A stretch of DNA of 41,627 bases from Micromonospora sp. H61. GTDB taxonomy: Bacteria; Actinomycetota; Actinomycetes; Mycobacteriales; Micromonosporaceae. The notes beneath the pieces were generated by a model. That model was not told the origin of the DNA. It saw nothing but the letters and a program-made list of their open reading frames with translations, and did no database searches. The position numbers and the translations under genes are program-made. Each line of letters opens with the position of its first letter. Position 1 is the stretch's first letter. The DNA lies in contig NZ_JAGPXY010000061.1 of assembly GCF_018070325.1 (NCBI RefSeq), positions 1 through 41,627 on the forward strand, read 5' to 3'. Shown here one piece after another: positions 1-7,494 of the stretch.

Positions 1-22
1 GGGGGGGGGGGGGGGGGGGGGG
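1..22. repeat. Homopolymer run of 22 G
   Basis: The window opens with 22 consecutive G residues, 15 bases from the stop codon of the first gene. Such a run at a sequence edge may be a contig-end or sequencing artefact and no function is assigned. Confidence 0.9.
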
Positions 23-37
23 TGGGACCAGGACCGC

Positions 38-451
38 TCAGGCTGGGGGTGTGGTGGGGGTTTCGCTGATCGCCAGGTCGTCGACCCGGATGTTGACCTC
101 GTCGACCCGCAGCCCGAAGGTCTCGACCGCCTCGGTCACTCGAGCGCGCACCTGACCGCTGACCTCTGTCACCTGTCGACCGGCCTGGATCACCAACACC
201 AGGTTGACCACGGCGGCGTCCCCGGTCACGTGGGCCGAGCAACCCCGCCGGGCGTCACCCACCTGGTCCAGCCCGACCCGGTCGAGAACCGCGTTGAAGA
301 ACCGGGCGACGTCCCCGCCCAGGTCGGCCACGCCGGGCACCGCGCGGGCCGCCGCGACGGCGATCTTCTCGATCACCTCGTCGGCGACCTGCGTCGTCCC
401 GCCGGCCGGCACCGACGCCCTGGTCAGCTCCCGCGTTGCTTCCAGGTCCAC
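38..451 (-). CDS. Asp23/Gls24 family envelope stress protein (second of two paralogues)
   Basis: A 137-residue protein of the Asp23/Gls24 family. These small proteins are linked to envelope stress and membrane anchoring in Gram-positive bacteria; the molecular role in actinobacteria is poorly defined. The family pattern is visible: a segment VADEVIEKIAVAAARAVPGV near residues 22-41, a central strand with AAVVNLVLVIQAG, and a terminal VDEVNIRVDDL strand. The GTG start at 451 is preceded by an AGGGAG ribosome binding site about six bases upstream. It lies 59 bases downstream of a close paralogue on the same strand, so the two probably form one transcript. The C-terminal tail is short and polar, with no membrane segment, so any membrane attachment would need a partner. 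Confidence 0.85.
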   Translation of the reverse strand: MDLEATRELTRASVPAGGTTQVADEVIEKIAVAAARAVPGVADLGGDVARFFNAVLDRVGLDQVGDARRGCSAHVTGDAAVVNLVLVIQAGRQVTEVSGQVRARVTEAVETFGLRVDEVNIRVDDLAISETPTTPPA

Positions 452-510
452 AGTCGCTCCCTGCTCCTCACACCACCGAGTCAGCCGTCAGATTGTCGGG
501 CAGCCACGCG

Positions 511-930
511 TCAGGCTCCGGCTGCCGCCCCCGGCTGGTTCAGCTCGATGTCGTCCACAGTGACGTTGACCTGGGTGACAGTCAGGCCGTACTTCTCCAC
601 CGCTTCGATCACCGCGGCCCGCACCGCCTCGGTCACGTCGGCCACGACGTGCCCGGCGTCGATCACCAGGACCACGTTGATGACGGCCGAACTGCCCTTC
701 ACGTCGGCCGACACGCCCCGCCGAGCGTCGCCCACCTCGTCCAGGCCGATCTTGTCCAGCACGCTGTTGAAGAACCGGGAAACATCGCCGCCGAGATCGG
801 CGACACCGGGCACGGCACGAGCGGCCGTACCGGCGATCTTCTCCACGACCTCGTCGGAAACCGACGTGACACCCCGGGCCGCGCCCGTCGCGGGCTGCAC
901 TGCACCGGCGTTCTCCACCGCGTCCGTCAT
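511..930 (-). CDS. Asp23/Gls24 family envelope stress protein (first of two paralogues)
   Basis: A 139-residue Asp23/Gls24 protein, clearly paralogous to the next gene: both carry a V-S/A-DEVVEKIA-like segment, ARAVPGVADLGGDV, and a final VNVTVDDIEL-type strand. The frame stays open to 1080, but ATG at 930 is preferred. It has a GGGGAG ribosome binding site at proper distance and starts just before the conserved domain. An upstream start would add 50 residues lacking family features. It is separated by 59 bases from its paralogue and probably co-transcribed. The C terminus is Ala/Gly-rich. The biochemical function is unknown; the family assignment is firm. Confidence 0.85.
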   Translation of the reverse strand: MTDAVENAGAVQPATGAARGVTSVSDEVVEKIAGTAARAVPGVADLGGDVSRFFNSVLDKIGLDEVGDARRGVSADVKGSSAVINVVLVIDAGHVVADVTEAVRAAVIEAVEKYGLTVTQVNVTVDDIELNQPGAAAGA

Positions 931-1158
931 GATCACATCTCCCCTGGTCCCGGTGAATTGTGGACCGACCGGCTCGTCAGCCCGCTTCGCGGAAGCCCCG
1001 CTTGCGGCCACGCGCGGCGAGCCTACTAAAACCAGAGGGACCTTCGCTTGCAGGCGTGCAGCGCGCCCGACCGGCCGCACGGGCGACGGCGTCCGTCCGC
1101 ACCGGACGGTGCCGATCGGGTTCCACCATGTGGACGCGCCGGCCGGCAGGTCGCCGGG
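931..1158. other. Intergenic stretch between meaB and the Asp23 genes
   Basis: These 228 bases lie between the end of the MeaB gene and the first Asp23 gene, all on the minus strand. The promoter of the Asp23 pair should lie here. No clear hairpin terminator, RNA gene or further coding region was recognised. Confidence 0.5.
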
Positions 1159-2160
1159 TCAGCGTGCGAGCTGGGCGAGCAACTCGTCCGCCGCCGTGTA
1201 CGGGTCGGTAGCGCCCTCGGCAACCTTGGTGGCGAGCGTGGCCAACTCCGTACCGTCGCGCAGTGAGCCGATCCGGGAACGGAGGGTGCCGAGCGCAATC
1301 GCCTCGATCTCGGCGGCGGCCCGCGCCTCCTGGCGGCGGCGCAGCTCGCCGTGCTCGATTAGCCAGCCCCGGTGCTTGTCGATGGCGGCGGCGATGTCGT
1401 CGATGCCCTCGCCGCGCGCGGCGACCGACCGGACCACCTGGGGCCGCCACTGCCCCGGTCCGCGCTCACCGAGCGCGATCATGCCCTGGATGTCACGGAC
1501 GGTGGCGTCGACGCCGTCCCGGTCCGCCTTGTTGACCACGAACACGTCGGCGATCTCCAGGATGCCGGCCTTGACCGCCTGGATCGCGTCGCCCATCCCG
1601 GGTGCGAGCAGCACCAGCGTCGTGTCGGCGAGCGAGGCGACCTCCACCTCGGCCTGCCCGACGCCGACCGTCTCCACCAGCACCACGTCGCAGCCGGCGC
1701 CCTCCAGCACCCGGACCGCCTGCGGTGTGGCCGCGGCCAGCCCGCCGAGGTGGCCCCGGCTGGACATCGACCGGATGTAGACGCCCGGATCGGTGGCGTG
1801 GTCCTGCATCCGCACCCGGTCACCGAGGATCGCTCCGCCGGTGAACGGGCTGGACGGGTCGACAGCCAGCACGCCCACCCGGTGCCCGCGCGCCCGCAGC
1901 GCGCGGACCAGCTCGTTCGTGGTGGTCGACTTGCCCACCCCGGGCGAACCGGTCAGCCCGACCACCTGGGCCTGCCCGGCGTACGGCGCCAGCGCCGCGG
2001 CGATCTCCGGCAACAGCGCGTCACCGTTCTCCACCAACGTGATCAGGCGAGCCACCGCGCGGGGGTCGCCCGTGCGGGCCCGCTCGACCAGCAGCGGTAC
2101 GTCCCGGCTGCGGCGCACCGACGTGGTGCCCGCTGCCGGGACGTGCTCAGCCTCGCTCAC
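1159..2160 (-). CDS. meaB: MeaB/ArgK-type GTPase, chaperone of a B12-dependent acyl-CoA mutase
   Basis: A 333-residue G3E-family GTPase of the MeaB/ArgK type. MeaB proteins gate loading of adenosylcobalamin onto methylmalonyl-CoA or ethylmalonyl-CoA mutase and protect it from inactivation. The P-loop GSPGVGKST is near residue 72, followed by VDPSSPFTGGAILGDRVRM, which is diagnostic for MeaB. The switch/Walker B region VVLVETVGVGQ and the base-recognition motif NKADRDG are also present. Length matches the family. The GTG start at 2160 has a G-rich upstream stretch as a possible ribosome binding site. It follows the thiolase gene by 55 bases on the same strand, so the two probably share a message. 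Its likely client is the MeaA mutase at 21672-23678. Confidence 0.95.
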   Translation of the reverse strand: MSEAEHVPAAGTTSVRRSRDVPLLVERARTGDPRAVARLITLVENGDALLPEIAAALAPYAGQAQVVGLTGSPGVGKSTTTNELVRALRARGHRVGVLAVDPSSPFTGGAILGDRVRMQDHATDPGVYIRSMSSRGHLGGLAAATPQAVRVLEGAGCDVVLVETVGVGQAEVEVASLADTTLVLLAPGMGDAIQAVKAGILEIADVFVVNKADRDGVDATVRDIQGMIALGERGPGQWRPQVVRSVAARGEGIDDIAAAIDKHRGWLIEHGELRRRQEARAAAEIEAIALGTLRSRIGSLRDGTELATLATKVAEGATDPYTAADELLAQLAR

Positions 2161-2215
2161 CGCGTCACCCCCGTTCGCGACCGCGGGGCTCGCGGGACCG
2201 GCTCGCTCCTGGTGC

Positions 2216-3415
2216 TCACTGGCTGGTCTCGGCCTTGCCCGGCACGTGGATGATCAGCGCGTCGCCCTGGCCACCGCCGCCACACAGCGCGGCCGCGCCG
2301 GTGCCACCGCCGCGCCGCTTCAGCTCCAGGGCGAGGGTCAGTACGAGACGCGCGCCGGACATGCCGATCGGGTGCCCCAGCGCGATCGCGCCGCCGTTGA
2401 CGTTGACCTTGTCCGGGCTGATCCCGAGGTCCCGGGTGGACTGGACACCGACCTGCGCGAACGCCTCGTTGATCTCGATGAGGTCCAGGTCCGCCACGCT
2501 CAGGCCACCCTTCTTCAGGGCGTGGTTGATGGCGTTGGACGGCTGCGAGTGCAGGGAGTTGTCCGGGCCGGCCACGTTGCCGTGCGCACCGATCTCGGCC
2601 AGCCAGGTCAGCCCCAGCTCCTTCGCCTTGGCCTTGCTCATCACGAGCACCGCGGCGGCGCCGTCGGAGATCGGCGACGAGCTGCCGGCGGTGATGGTGC
2701 CGTCCTTGGCGAAGGCGGGACGCAGCTTGGCCAGCGACTCGACAGTGGTGTCCGGGCGGATGCCCTCGTCCTCGGTGATCACCAGCGGGTCACCCTTGCG
2801 CTGCGGGATGACCACCGGAGCGATCTCGTCGGCGAAGTGGCCGTTCTTCTGCGCGGCGGCGGCCCGCTGGTGGCTGGCGGCGGCGAAGGCGTCCTGCTCC
2901 GCGCGGGAGATGCCGTGCCTGGCACCGAGTCGCTCGGTCGACTCGCCCATCGAGCAGCAGTCCCAGGCGTCGCTGAGCCCGTCGTGCGCCATGTGGTCCT
3001 TGACCACCACGTCGCCGTACTTGTAGCCGGTGCGCTGGCCCATCAGCAGGTGCGGGGCGTTGGTCATCGACTCCATGCCGCCGGCCACCACGATGTCGAA
3101 CTCGCCGGCGCGGATCAGCTGGTCGGCCAGGGCGATCGCGTCCAGGCCGGAGAGGCAGACCTTGTTGATGGTCAGCGCCGGCACGGACATCGGCACGCCG
3201 GCCTCGACCGCCGCCTGCCGAGCCGGGATCTGACCGGTGCCGGCCTGCAACACCTGGCCCATGATCACGTACTGGACCTGGTCCGGGCTGACGCCGGCAC
3301 GTTCCAGCGCCGCCTTGATGGCGATCCCGCCGAGCTTCGTGGCCGGGAGGTCCTTGAGGTTGCCCAGCAGCCGGCCCATCGGGGTCCGCGCGCCGCTGAC
3401 GATCACCGAAGCCAT
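2216..3415 (-). CDS. Acetyl-CoA C-acetyltransferase (thiolase)
   Basis: A 399-residue type II thiolase that condenses two acetyl-CoA to acetoacetyl-CoA, or cleaves it in reverse. The nucleophilic Cys is in NKVCLSGLDAIALADQ near residue 88. The thiolase signatures GGMESMTNAPHLL, GGAIALGHPIGMSGARL and the C-terminal CGGGGQGDA (second active-site Cys) are intact. Length is standard. The ATG at 3415 has a GGAGG ribosome binding site seven bases upstream. It is divergent from the epimerase gene with only 61 bases between starts and lies upstream of meaB. In this setting it probably feeds acetoacetyl-CoA into the crotonyl-CoA/ethylmalonyl-CoA route; a role in fatty acid degradation is equally compatible with the sequence. 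Confidence 0.95.
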   Translation of the reverse strand: MASVIVSGARTPMGRLLGNLKDLPATKLGGIAIKAALERAGVSPDQVQYVIMGQVLQAGTGQIPARQAAVEAGVPMSVPALTINKVCLSGLDAIALADQLIRAGEFDIVVAGGMESMTNAPHLLMGQRTGYKYGDVVVKDHMAHDGLSDAWDCCSMGESTERLGARHGISRAEQDAFAAASHQRAAAAQKNGHFADEIAPVVIPQRKGDPLVITEDEGIRPDTTVESLAKLRPAFAKDGTITAGSSSPISDGAAAVLVMSKAKAKELGLTWLAEIGAHGNVAGPDNSLHSQPSNAINHALKKGGLSVADLDLIEINEAFAQVGVQSTRDLGISPDKVNVNGGAIALGHPIGMSGARLVLTLALELKRRGGGTGAAALCGGGGQGDALIIHVPGKAETSQ

Positions 3416-3464
3416 GCCTGCCTCCGAGGGGGTGCCGAGCTGTACGCCTTAACGATTGTTCGGC

Positions 3465-3479
3465 CAGACTAGCGCCATG
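3465..3479 (+). promoter_or_regulatory. Putative leaderless -10 box of mce
   Basis: CAGACT at 3465-3470 lies six bases before the ATG at 3477. The same spacing of a TANNNT-like box to the start recurs at many genes here, and no ribosome binding site is visible, so transcription probably starts at or next to the ATG. Confidence 0.5.
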
Positions 3480-3953
3480 GCAGAGAACTCCCCCGTCGAG
3501 CCCGGTGCGGACTACGTCACAGACATCGGGCTTCGCAAGATTGACCACGTCGGGATCGCCGTGGCCGACCTGGACGCCGCGATCGACTTCTACCAGCGGA
3601 CGTTCGGGATGCGCTGCGTCCACGTGGAGACCAACACCGAGCAGGGCGTCCGGGAAGCGATGCTGGCCGTCGGGCCGACCACCGAGGGCGGCTGCGTGCA
3701 GTTGCTCGCCCCGCTCACCCCGGAGTCGACGATCGCGAAGTTCCTGGACCGCAACGGGCCGGGCGTGCAGCAGGTCGCGTACACCGTGGTGGACATCGAC
3801 GCGGCCTGCGCGGCGCTGCGCGAGCGTGGCGTGCGCCTGCTCTACGACGCTCCGAGGCGTGGCACCGCGGACAGCCGGATCAACTTCGTCCACCCCAAGG
3901 ACGCCGGAGGCGTCCTCGTCGAACTGGTCCAACCCGCCCCCACCCCCCACTGA
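3477..3953 (+). CDS. mce: Methylmalonyl-CoA epimerase (vicinal oxygen chelate fold)
   Basis: A 158-residue vicinal-oxygen-chelate protein that interconverts the 2R and 2S epimers of methylmalonyl-CoA and probably ethylmalonyl-CoA. Two VOC modules are visible: KIDHVGIAVADLDAAIDFY near residues 21-39 and VAYTVVDIDAACAALRERGV near 100-119. Both are followed by family motifs such as LLYDAPRRGTADSRINFVHP. Metal ligands His24, Gln75 and the Glu of VLVELVQP are present. The usual GVHHIA segment that supplies the other His ligand reads GVQQVA (Gln98-Gln99). A TTG start at 3456 is possible, but ATG 3477 sits six bases after a -10-like CAGACT. It is divergent from the thiolase and 264 bases upstream of ccr. 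Confidence 0.9.
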   Translation: MAENSPVEPGADYVTDIGLRKIDHVGIAVADLDAAIDFYQRTFGMRCVHVETNTEQGVREAMLAVGPTTEGGCVQLLAPLTPESTIAKFLDRNGPGVQQVAYTVVDIDAACAALRERGVRLLYDAPRRGTADSRINFVHPKDAGGVLVELVQPAPTPH

Positions 3954-3966
3954 CCGACCCCCCTGC

Positions 3967-4000
3967 CCCGCCCTCACCCCCTGCCCCGCCCTCACCCCCT
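3967..4000. repeat. Short tandem C-rich repeat
   Basis: Two consecutive near-identical 18-base units of the form CTGCCCCGCCCTCACCCC follow the end of mce. They probably arose by slippage. No function is evident. Confidence 0.6.
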
Positions 4001-4002
4001 GT

Positions 4003-4058
4003 TGATCAAGAGGTTTGCGTCATCCTGCGCCGCGCAGATGACCGAAAACTCTTGATCA
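4003..4058. repeat. Long intergenic inverted repeat (TGATCAAGAG family)
   Basis: The arms 4003-4024 and 4037-4058 are inverted repeats of 22 bases matching at 19 positions. Each is anchored by TGATCAAGAG. The interior TGCGC/GCGCA continues the pairing to a one-base loop, so almost the whole 56 bases can fold into one stem. It lacks a T-run, so a simple intrinsic terminator is less likely than a dispersed palindromic repeat, though it could act as the 3' boundary of mce. Confidence 0.7.
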
Positions 4059-4177
4059 GCGAGGGGTAACGGCCGTCGGACGCCGGGTGCGCGCACGTCA
4101 GTGCGCGGTTGGCGCTGTGGTCGGACACCTTCACGCATCGGCGGATGCAGTTTTTCACAGAGGACTTCCCGGCCTAG

Positions 4178-4191
4178 CTACCGTTCAGTAA
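4178..4191. promoter_or_regulatory. Candidate repressor operator upstream of ccr
   Basis: The 14-mer CTACCGTTCAGTAA lies 27-40 bases upstream of the chosen ccr start. It matches TTACCGTTCAGTAA in front of meaA (23693-23706) at 13 of 14 positions. The meaA site has dyad pattern TTACnGnnCnGTAA, typical of small dimeric repressors such as TetR-family proteins. The family of the regulator is an inference; no such gene is in the window. Confidence 0.65.
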
Positions 4192-4217
4192 CGTCCGGCC
4201 CCACAGGAGCGCGACCG

Positions 4218-5672
4218 GTGCCGGATGTGTCGAATGCCGACATGGCGGTCGTGCCCACCGGCGCCGACGATGGCAGCACCCGGGCCCGTGCGGGTGCGGA
4301 TGAACCGGAGGTCACCGTGCAGGACATCCTCGAAGCGATCATGGCGGCGGAGGAATCGAACGATCCGGACCGCGAACTCGCCGGCCTCGCCGGGCTGCCC
4401 GTACCGGAGAGCTACCGGGGCGTGGTGGTCCGCGCCGAGGAAGCCCGGATGTTCGACGGCATGGCCACCCGGGACAAGGACCCGCGCAAGGCCCTGCACG
4501 TGCAGGAGGTGCCGACGCCGGAGCTGGCGCCGGGCGAGGCGCTGGTCGCGGTGATGGCCAGCGCGATCAACTACAACACGGTGTGGACCAGCATCTTCGA
4601 GCCGCTGCCCACCTTCAAGTTCCTGGAGCGCTACGGCCGCGTCTCCGAGCTGACCCGCCGGCACGACCTGCCGTACCACGTGGTCGGCTCGGACGCGGCG
4701 GGCGTGGTGCTGCGCACCGGCCCCGGGGTGACCCGCTGGGCCCCCGGCGACGAGGTGGTCGCGCACTGCCTCTCCGTCGAGTTGGAGGACGCGGCCGGTC
4801 ATGACGACACGATGCTCGACCCGCAACAGCGGATCTGGGGCTTCGAGACCAACTTCGGCGGACTGGCCGAGCTGGCGGTGGTCAAGGCCAACCAGCTGAT
4901 GCCCAAGCCGCGGCACCTGAGCTGGGAGGAGGCGGCCAGTCCCGGGCTGGTCAACTCCACCGCGTACCGGCAGCTCGTCTCGCACCACGGCGCCAACATG
5001 AAGCAGGGCGACGTCGTGCTGATCTGGGGCGCCTCCGGCGGCCTCGGTGGGTACGCCACCCAGATGGCGCTCAACGGCGGCGCGATTCCGGTCTGCGTGG
5101 TGTCCTCACCGGAGAAGGCCGAGCTGTGCCGCAAGATGGGCGCGGAGCTGGTCATCGACCGGGCCGCGGAGGGCTTCCGCTTCTGGAAGGACGAGGAGAC
5201 CCAGGACCCGGACGAGTGGCGGCGCTTCGGCGAACGGATTCGCGAGCTGACCAGCGGCGAGGACCCGGACATCGTGTTCGAGCACCCGGGCCGGGAGACG
5301 TTCGGCGCCAGCGTCTACGTGGCCCGGCGCGGCGGGACCATCGTCACCTGCGCCTCCACGAGCGGCTTCCTGCACCAGTACGACAACCGCTACCTGTGGA
5401 TGCACCTCAAGCGGATCGTGGGCAGCCACTTCGCCAACTACCACGAGGCGTGGCAGGCCAACCGCCTGGTGGCGCTCGGCAAGGTGCACCCGACGGTGTC
5501 CCGCACCTACCCGCTGGAGCAGACCGGCCAGGCCGCGTACGAGGTGCACCGCAACGCCCACCAGGGCAAGGTCGGCGTACGCTGCCTCGCACCCACCGAC
5601 GGGCTGGGCGTGCGCGACGGAGAGTTGCGGGCCCGGCACGAGGACGCGATCAACCGGTTCCGGGGTCACTGA
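4218..5672 (+). CDS. ccr: Crotonyl-CoA carboxylase/reductase
   Basis: A 484-residue medium-chain dehydrogenase/reductase that reductively carboxylates crotonyl-CoA to (2S)-ethylmalonyl-CoA with NADPH and CO2. Features characterised in Ccr enzymes are visible: INYNTVWTSIFEP with the CO2-pocket Asn, WGFETNFGGLAEL with the Phe-Glu pair, a nucleotide-binding IWGASGGLGGYA, and GSHFANYHEAW towards the C terminus. The frame is open from 4101, but GTG 4218 has AGGAG eight bases upstream and is preferred. It leaves about 35 polar, probably disordered residues before VTVQDILEAIMA. ATG 4242 is the alternative. The product supplies MeaA in the ethylmalonyl-CoA pathway or serves as a polyketide extender unit. 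A candidate operator shared with meaA lies just upstream. Confidence 0.95.
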   Translation: MPDVSNADMAVVPTGADDGSTRARAGADEPEVTVQDILEAIMAAEESNDPDRELAGLAGLPVPESYRGVVVRAEEARMFDGMATRDKDPRKALHVQEVPTPELAPGEALVAVMASAINYNTVWTSIFEPLPTFKFLERYGRVSELTRRHDLPYHVVGSDAAGVVLRTGPGVTRWAPGDEVVAHCLSVELEDAAGHDDTMLDPQQRIWGFETNFGGLAELAVVKANQLMPKPRHLSWEEAASPGLVNSTAYRQLVSHHGANMKQGDVVLIWGASGGLGGYATQMALNGGAIPVCVVSSPEKAELCRKMGAELVIDRAAEGFRFWKDEETQDPDEWRRFGERIRELTSGEDPDIVFEHPGRETFGASVYVARRGGTIVTCASTSGFLHQYDNRYLWMHLKRIVGSHFANYHEAWQANRLVALGKVHPTVSRTYPLEQTGQAAYEVHRNAHQGKVGVRCLAPTDGLGVRDGELRARHEDAINRFRGH

Positions 5673-5734
5673 CCGGCGCCGCCGGCCCGGGGTCGGCGCC
5701 GCCGGCCCGGGGTCACTGACCGGCGCCGCCGGCC
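5660..5734. repeat. Direct repeat duplicating the 3' end of ccr
   Basis: A 28-base unit covering the last codons and stop of ccr (5660-5687) recurs exactly at 5707-5734, with a partial copy between. The units are rich in self-complementary GGCGCC and GCCGGC. It looks like a local tandem duplication, possibly giving stacked hairpins at the end of the transcript. Confidence 0.8.
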
Positions 5735-5864
5735 TCGGGGGCGTCGACCGGCATCCGGAGCGCCGAGGCGGGCCCCGGCCGGACGGTGGAACGCCGGATG
5801 ACCATTGCGCTGATCGCTCATTGTTCTTCCGCCCCCATTAGCGGATAAGCCACCCGGATCGAAC

Positions 5865-5896
5865 AAAGGGCCTCGGGGTAACCCCGGGGCCCTTTT
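5865..5896. terminator. Intrinsic terminator hairpin
   Basis: AAAGGGCCTCGGGG and CCCCGGGGCCCTTT pair in a 14-bp stem (one G-T pair) around a three-base TAA loop, followed by a T-run. It probably ends ccr transcription and insulates the next gene. The A-run on the other side could make it work in both directions. The rest of 5735-6014 shows no supported gene or RNA. Confidence 0.85.
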
Positions 5897-6014
5897 CCGC
5901 GTCACGCTGCGTGGCGTCCGACCCGCCGGGACCTGCCAAGATCGCCGATTGGTCCAACCTCGCCGATCGCGGGAGTTGACCATGTAAAGAGGGCACGAAA
6001 GCTTCGCACCGCTC

Positions 6015-6045
6015 TTGCGAAGCACCCTGGGGCGTCTGCCAGTAT
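6015..6045 (+). promoter_or_regulatory. Putative promoter of the DivIVA-like gene
   Basis: TTGCGA at 6015-6020 and CAGTAT at 6040-6045 are separated by 19 bases. CAGTAT lies six bases before the ATG at 6052, with no ribosome binding site, suggesting leaderless expression. Confidence 0.45.
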
Positions 6046-6051
6046 GTCCCA

Positions 6052-7317
6052 ATGCCCCAGCAGCAGTCCTCCCCTCTCGCGTTCTTCGATAACGCGAACT
6101 CGCAGCCAGATTTCACCGTTGGCCTGCGCGGATACAACACCCATCAGGTCGACGACTTCCTCGGCCGGATGACCGCCGCGCTGACCCAGTCCGAGCAGGC
6201 CCGTGCCGAGGCCGAGCAGCGGATGAACGACGCCCAGCGTCGGCTCCGCCAGGCCGAGCAGCGCATGAGTGCGCTGGAGCAGAAGCTCACCGACACGAAC
6301 AAGCAGCTCGAAGAGAACAGCCGACCCACCCTCTCCGGGCTCGGCACGCGCGTCGAGCAGATCCTCCGGCTCGCCGAGGAGCAGGCCAACGACCACCGCA
6401 ACGAGGCCAAGCGCGAGTCGGAGGGCATTCTCTCCGCCGCCCGCCTCGAGGCCCGCGAGATCACCGACAAGGCCCGCGCCGAGGCCGCCGCCATGAAGGC
6501 GAGCGCCGAGCGCGAGGCGGGCAACCTGCGCACGGCCGCCGAGCGCGAGGCCGCCGAGGTCCGGGTGCAGGCTCGCCGCGAGGCCGACACGCTGCGCGCC
6601 GACGCCGACCGGGAGACCAAGCAGCTGCGTACGGTCACCGCGCACGAGGTGGCCGAGCTGAAGTCGACAGTCGAGCGGGAGGTCGCCACCCTGCGGGCCA
6701 CCGCAGAGCGGGAGATCACCCAGCAGCGGGCGAAGGCCGCCCGCGAGGCTGAGGAGAAGCGCGCCGAGGCGACCAAGCTGCTCACCGATGCGCGGGACAA
6801 GCGCGACAAGGACCTGCAGGCCCTGGAGCTCCAGCTGGCCGAGCGGCGGGAGAAGGCCGAGCGCGAGGAGTCCGAGCGGCACGCCGCCCAGGTCGCGCAG
6901 ACCCAGAAGATGGTCAGCGAGGCCGAGCAGCGTGCCCGGGCCGCGCAGGAGCGGGCCAAGGAGATCGAGCAGCGCGCCGAGGCGCGGCGGGTCGAGTCGG
7001 AGCGCAACGCCGCCGAGACGGTCGACAAGGCCAAGGCCCACTCGGAGAAGACCCTCAACGAGGCGAAGGCCGAGTCGCAGCGCCTGCTCACCGAGGCTCG
7101 CACCGAGGCGGAGCTGACCACGCAGGCCGCCCGCCGCGAGGTCGAGGACCTCACCCGGCAGAAGGACGCTGTCACGTCGCAGCTGGGTCAGATGCTCTCC
7201 GGCCTCGCCGGCATCGTTCCGGGAATGCCGGCGCAGGCCGCTCCGGCTGCCAAGCCGGAAGCAGCCAAGAAGACCGATGGCGGTCAGGAGCGGGTGCCCG
7301 CGGAGACCGCCGGCTGA
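6052..7317 (+). CDS. DivIVA-like N-domain coiled-coil protein of the Scy/FilP type
   Basis: A 421-residue, highly charged protein. Residues about 20-45 (FTVGLRGYNTHQVDDFLGRM) match the DivIVA N-terminal membrane-targeting motif. The rest is almost continuous coiled coil rich in Ala, Glu, Arg and Lys. From residue 152 to 239, eight successive 11-residue units run without a break (AEREAGNLRTA, AEREAAEVRVQ and so on). Hendecad repeats of this sort are known from the Streptomyces polar cytoskeletal proteins Scy and FilP. The C terminus, after residue 375, is Ala/Pro-rich and disordered. A second protein of this kind follows 177 bases downstream. I infer a role in polar growth or mycelial cytoskeleton; which Streptomyces protein it corresponds to cannot be settled by eye. 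Confidence 0.75.
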   Translation: MPQQQSSPLAFFDNANSQPDFTVGLRGYNTHQVDDFLGRMTAALTQSEQARAEAEQRMNDAQRRLRQAEQRMSALEQKLTDTNKQLEENSRPTLSGLGTRVEQILRLAEEQANDHRNEAKRESEGILSAARLEAREITDKARAEAAAMKASAEREAGNLRTAAEREAAEVRVQARREADTLRADADRETKQLRTVTAHEVAELKSTVEREVATLRATAEREITQQRAKAAREAEEKRAEATKLLTDARDKRDKDLQALELQLAERREKAEREESERHAAQVAQTQKMVSEAEQRARAAQERAKEIEQRAEARRVESERNAAETVDKAKAHSEKTLNEAKAESQRLLTEARTEAELTTQAARREVEDLTRQKDAVTSQLGQMLSGLAGIVPGMPAQAAPAAKPEAAKKTDGGQERVPAETAG

Positions 7318-7344
7318 CGCGAGGCGTCAGGTCGGGGCATCGAC

Positions 7345-7384
7345 GGCGCGAGGTGACACCGGGTAACCGGTGCCACCTCGCGCC
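7345..7384. terminator. Strong hairpin between the two coiled-coil genes
   Basis: GGCGCGAGGTG and CACCTCGCGCC, then CACCGG and CCGGTG, pair with one A-C mismatch around a GTAA loop, giving an 18-position stem. There is no T-run, as is common for actinobacterial hairpins. It lies 28 bases after the stop codon of the first coiled-coil gene and probably ends its transcript. Confidence 0.65.
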
Positions 7385-7494
7385 GTATGCGTTTCCTAAC
7401 CCCGGGTATCCGTTGACCGCAACGGAGTGAAGTAGCTCCCACAAGGCCCGTCCGTATCGCCCCAGCAGGGCCCGTTGCGTGTGAGGATGGGGGC

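Noticed and set aside
230..1780. A 516-codon plus-strand frame across the Asp23 and meaB genes
   Set aside because: Ser/Arg/Pro-rich antisense frame crossing several real genes and an intergenic gap.
3451..3464. Possible third copy of the ccr/meaA operator between thiolase and mce (TTAACGATTGTTCG region)
   Set aside because: Only about half of the 14 positions agree and the dyad is not preserved.
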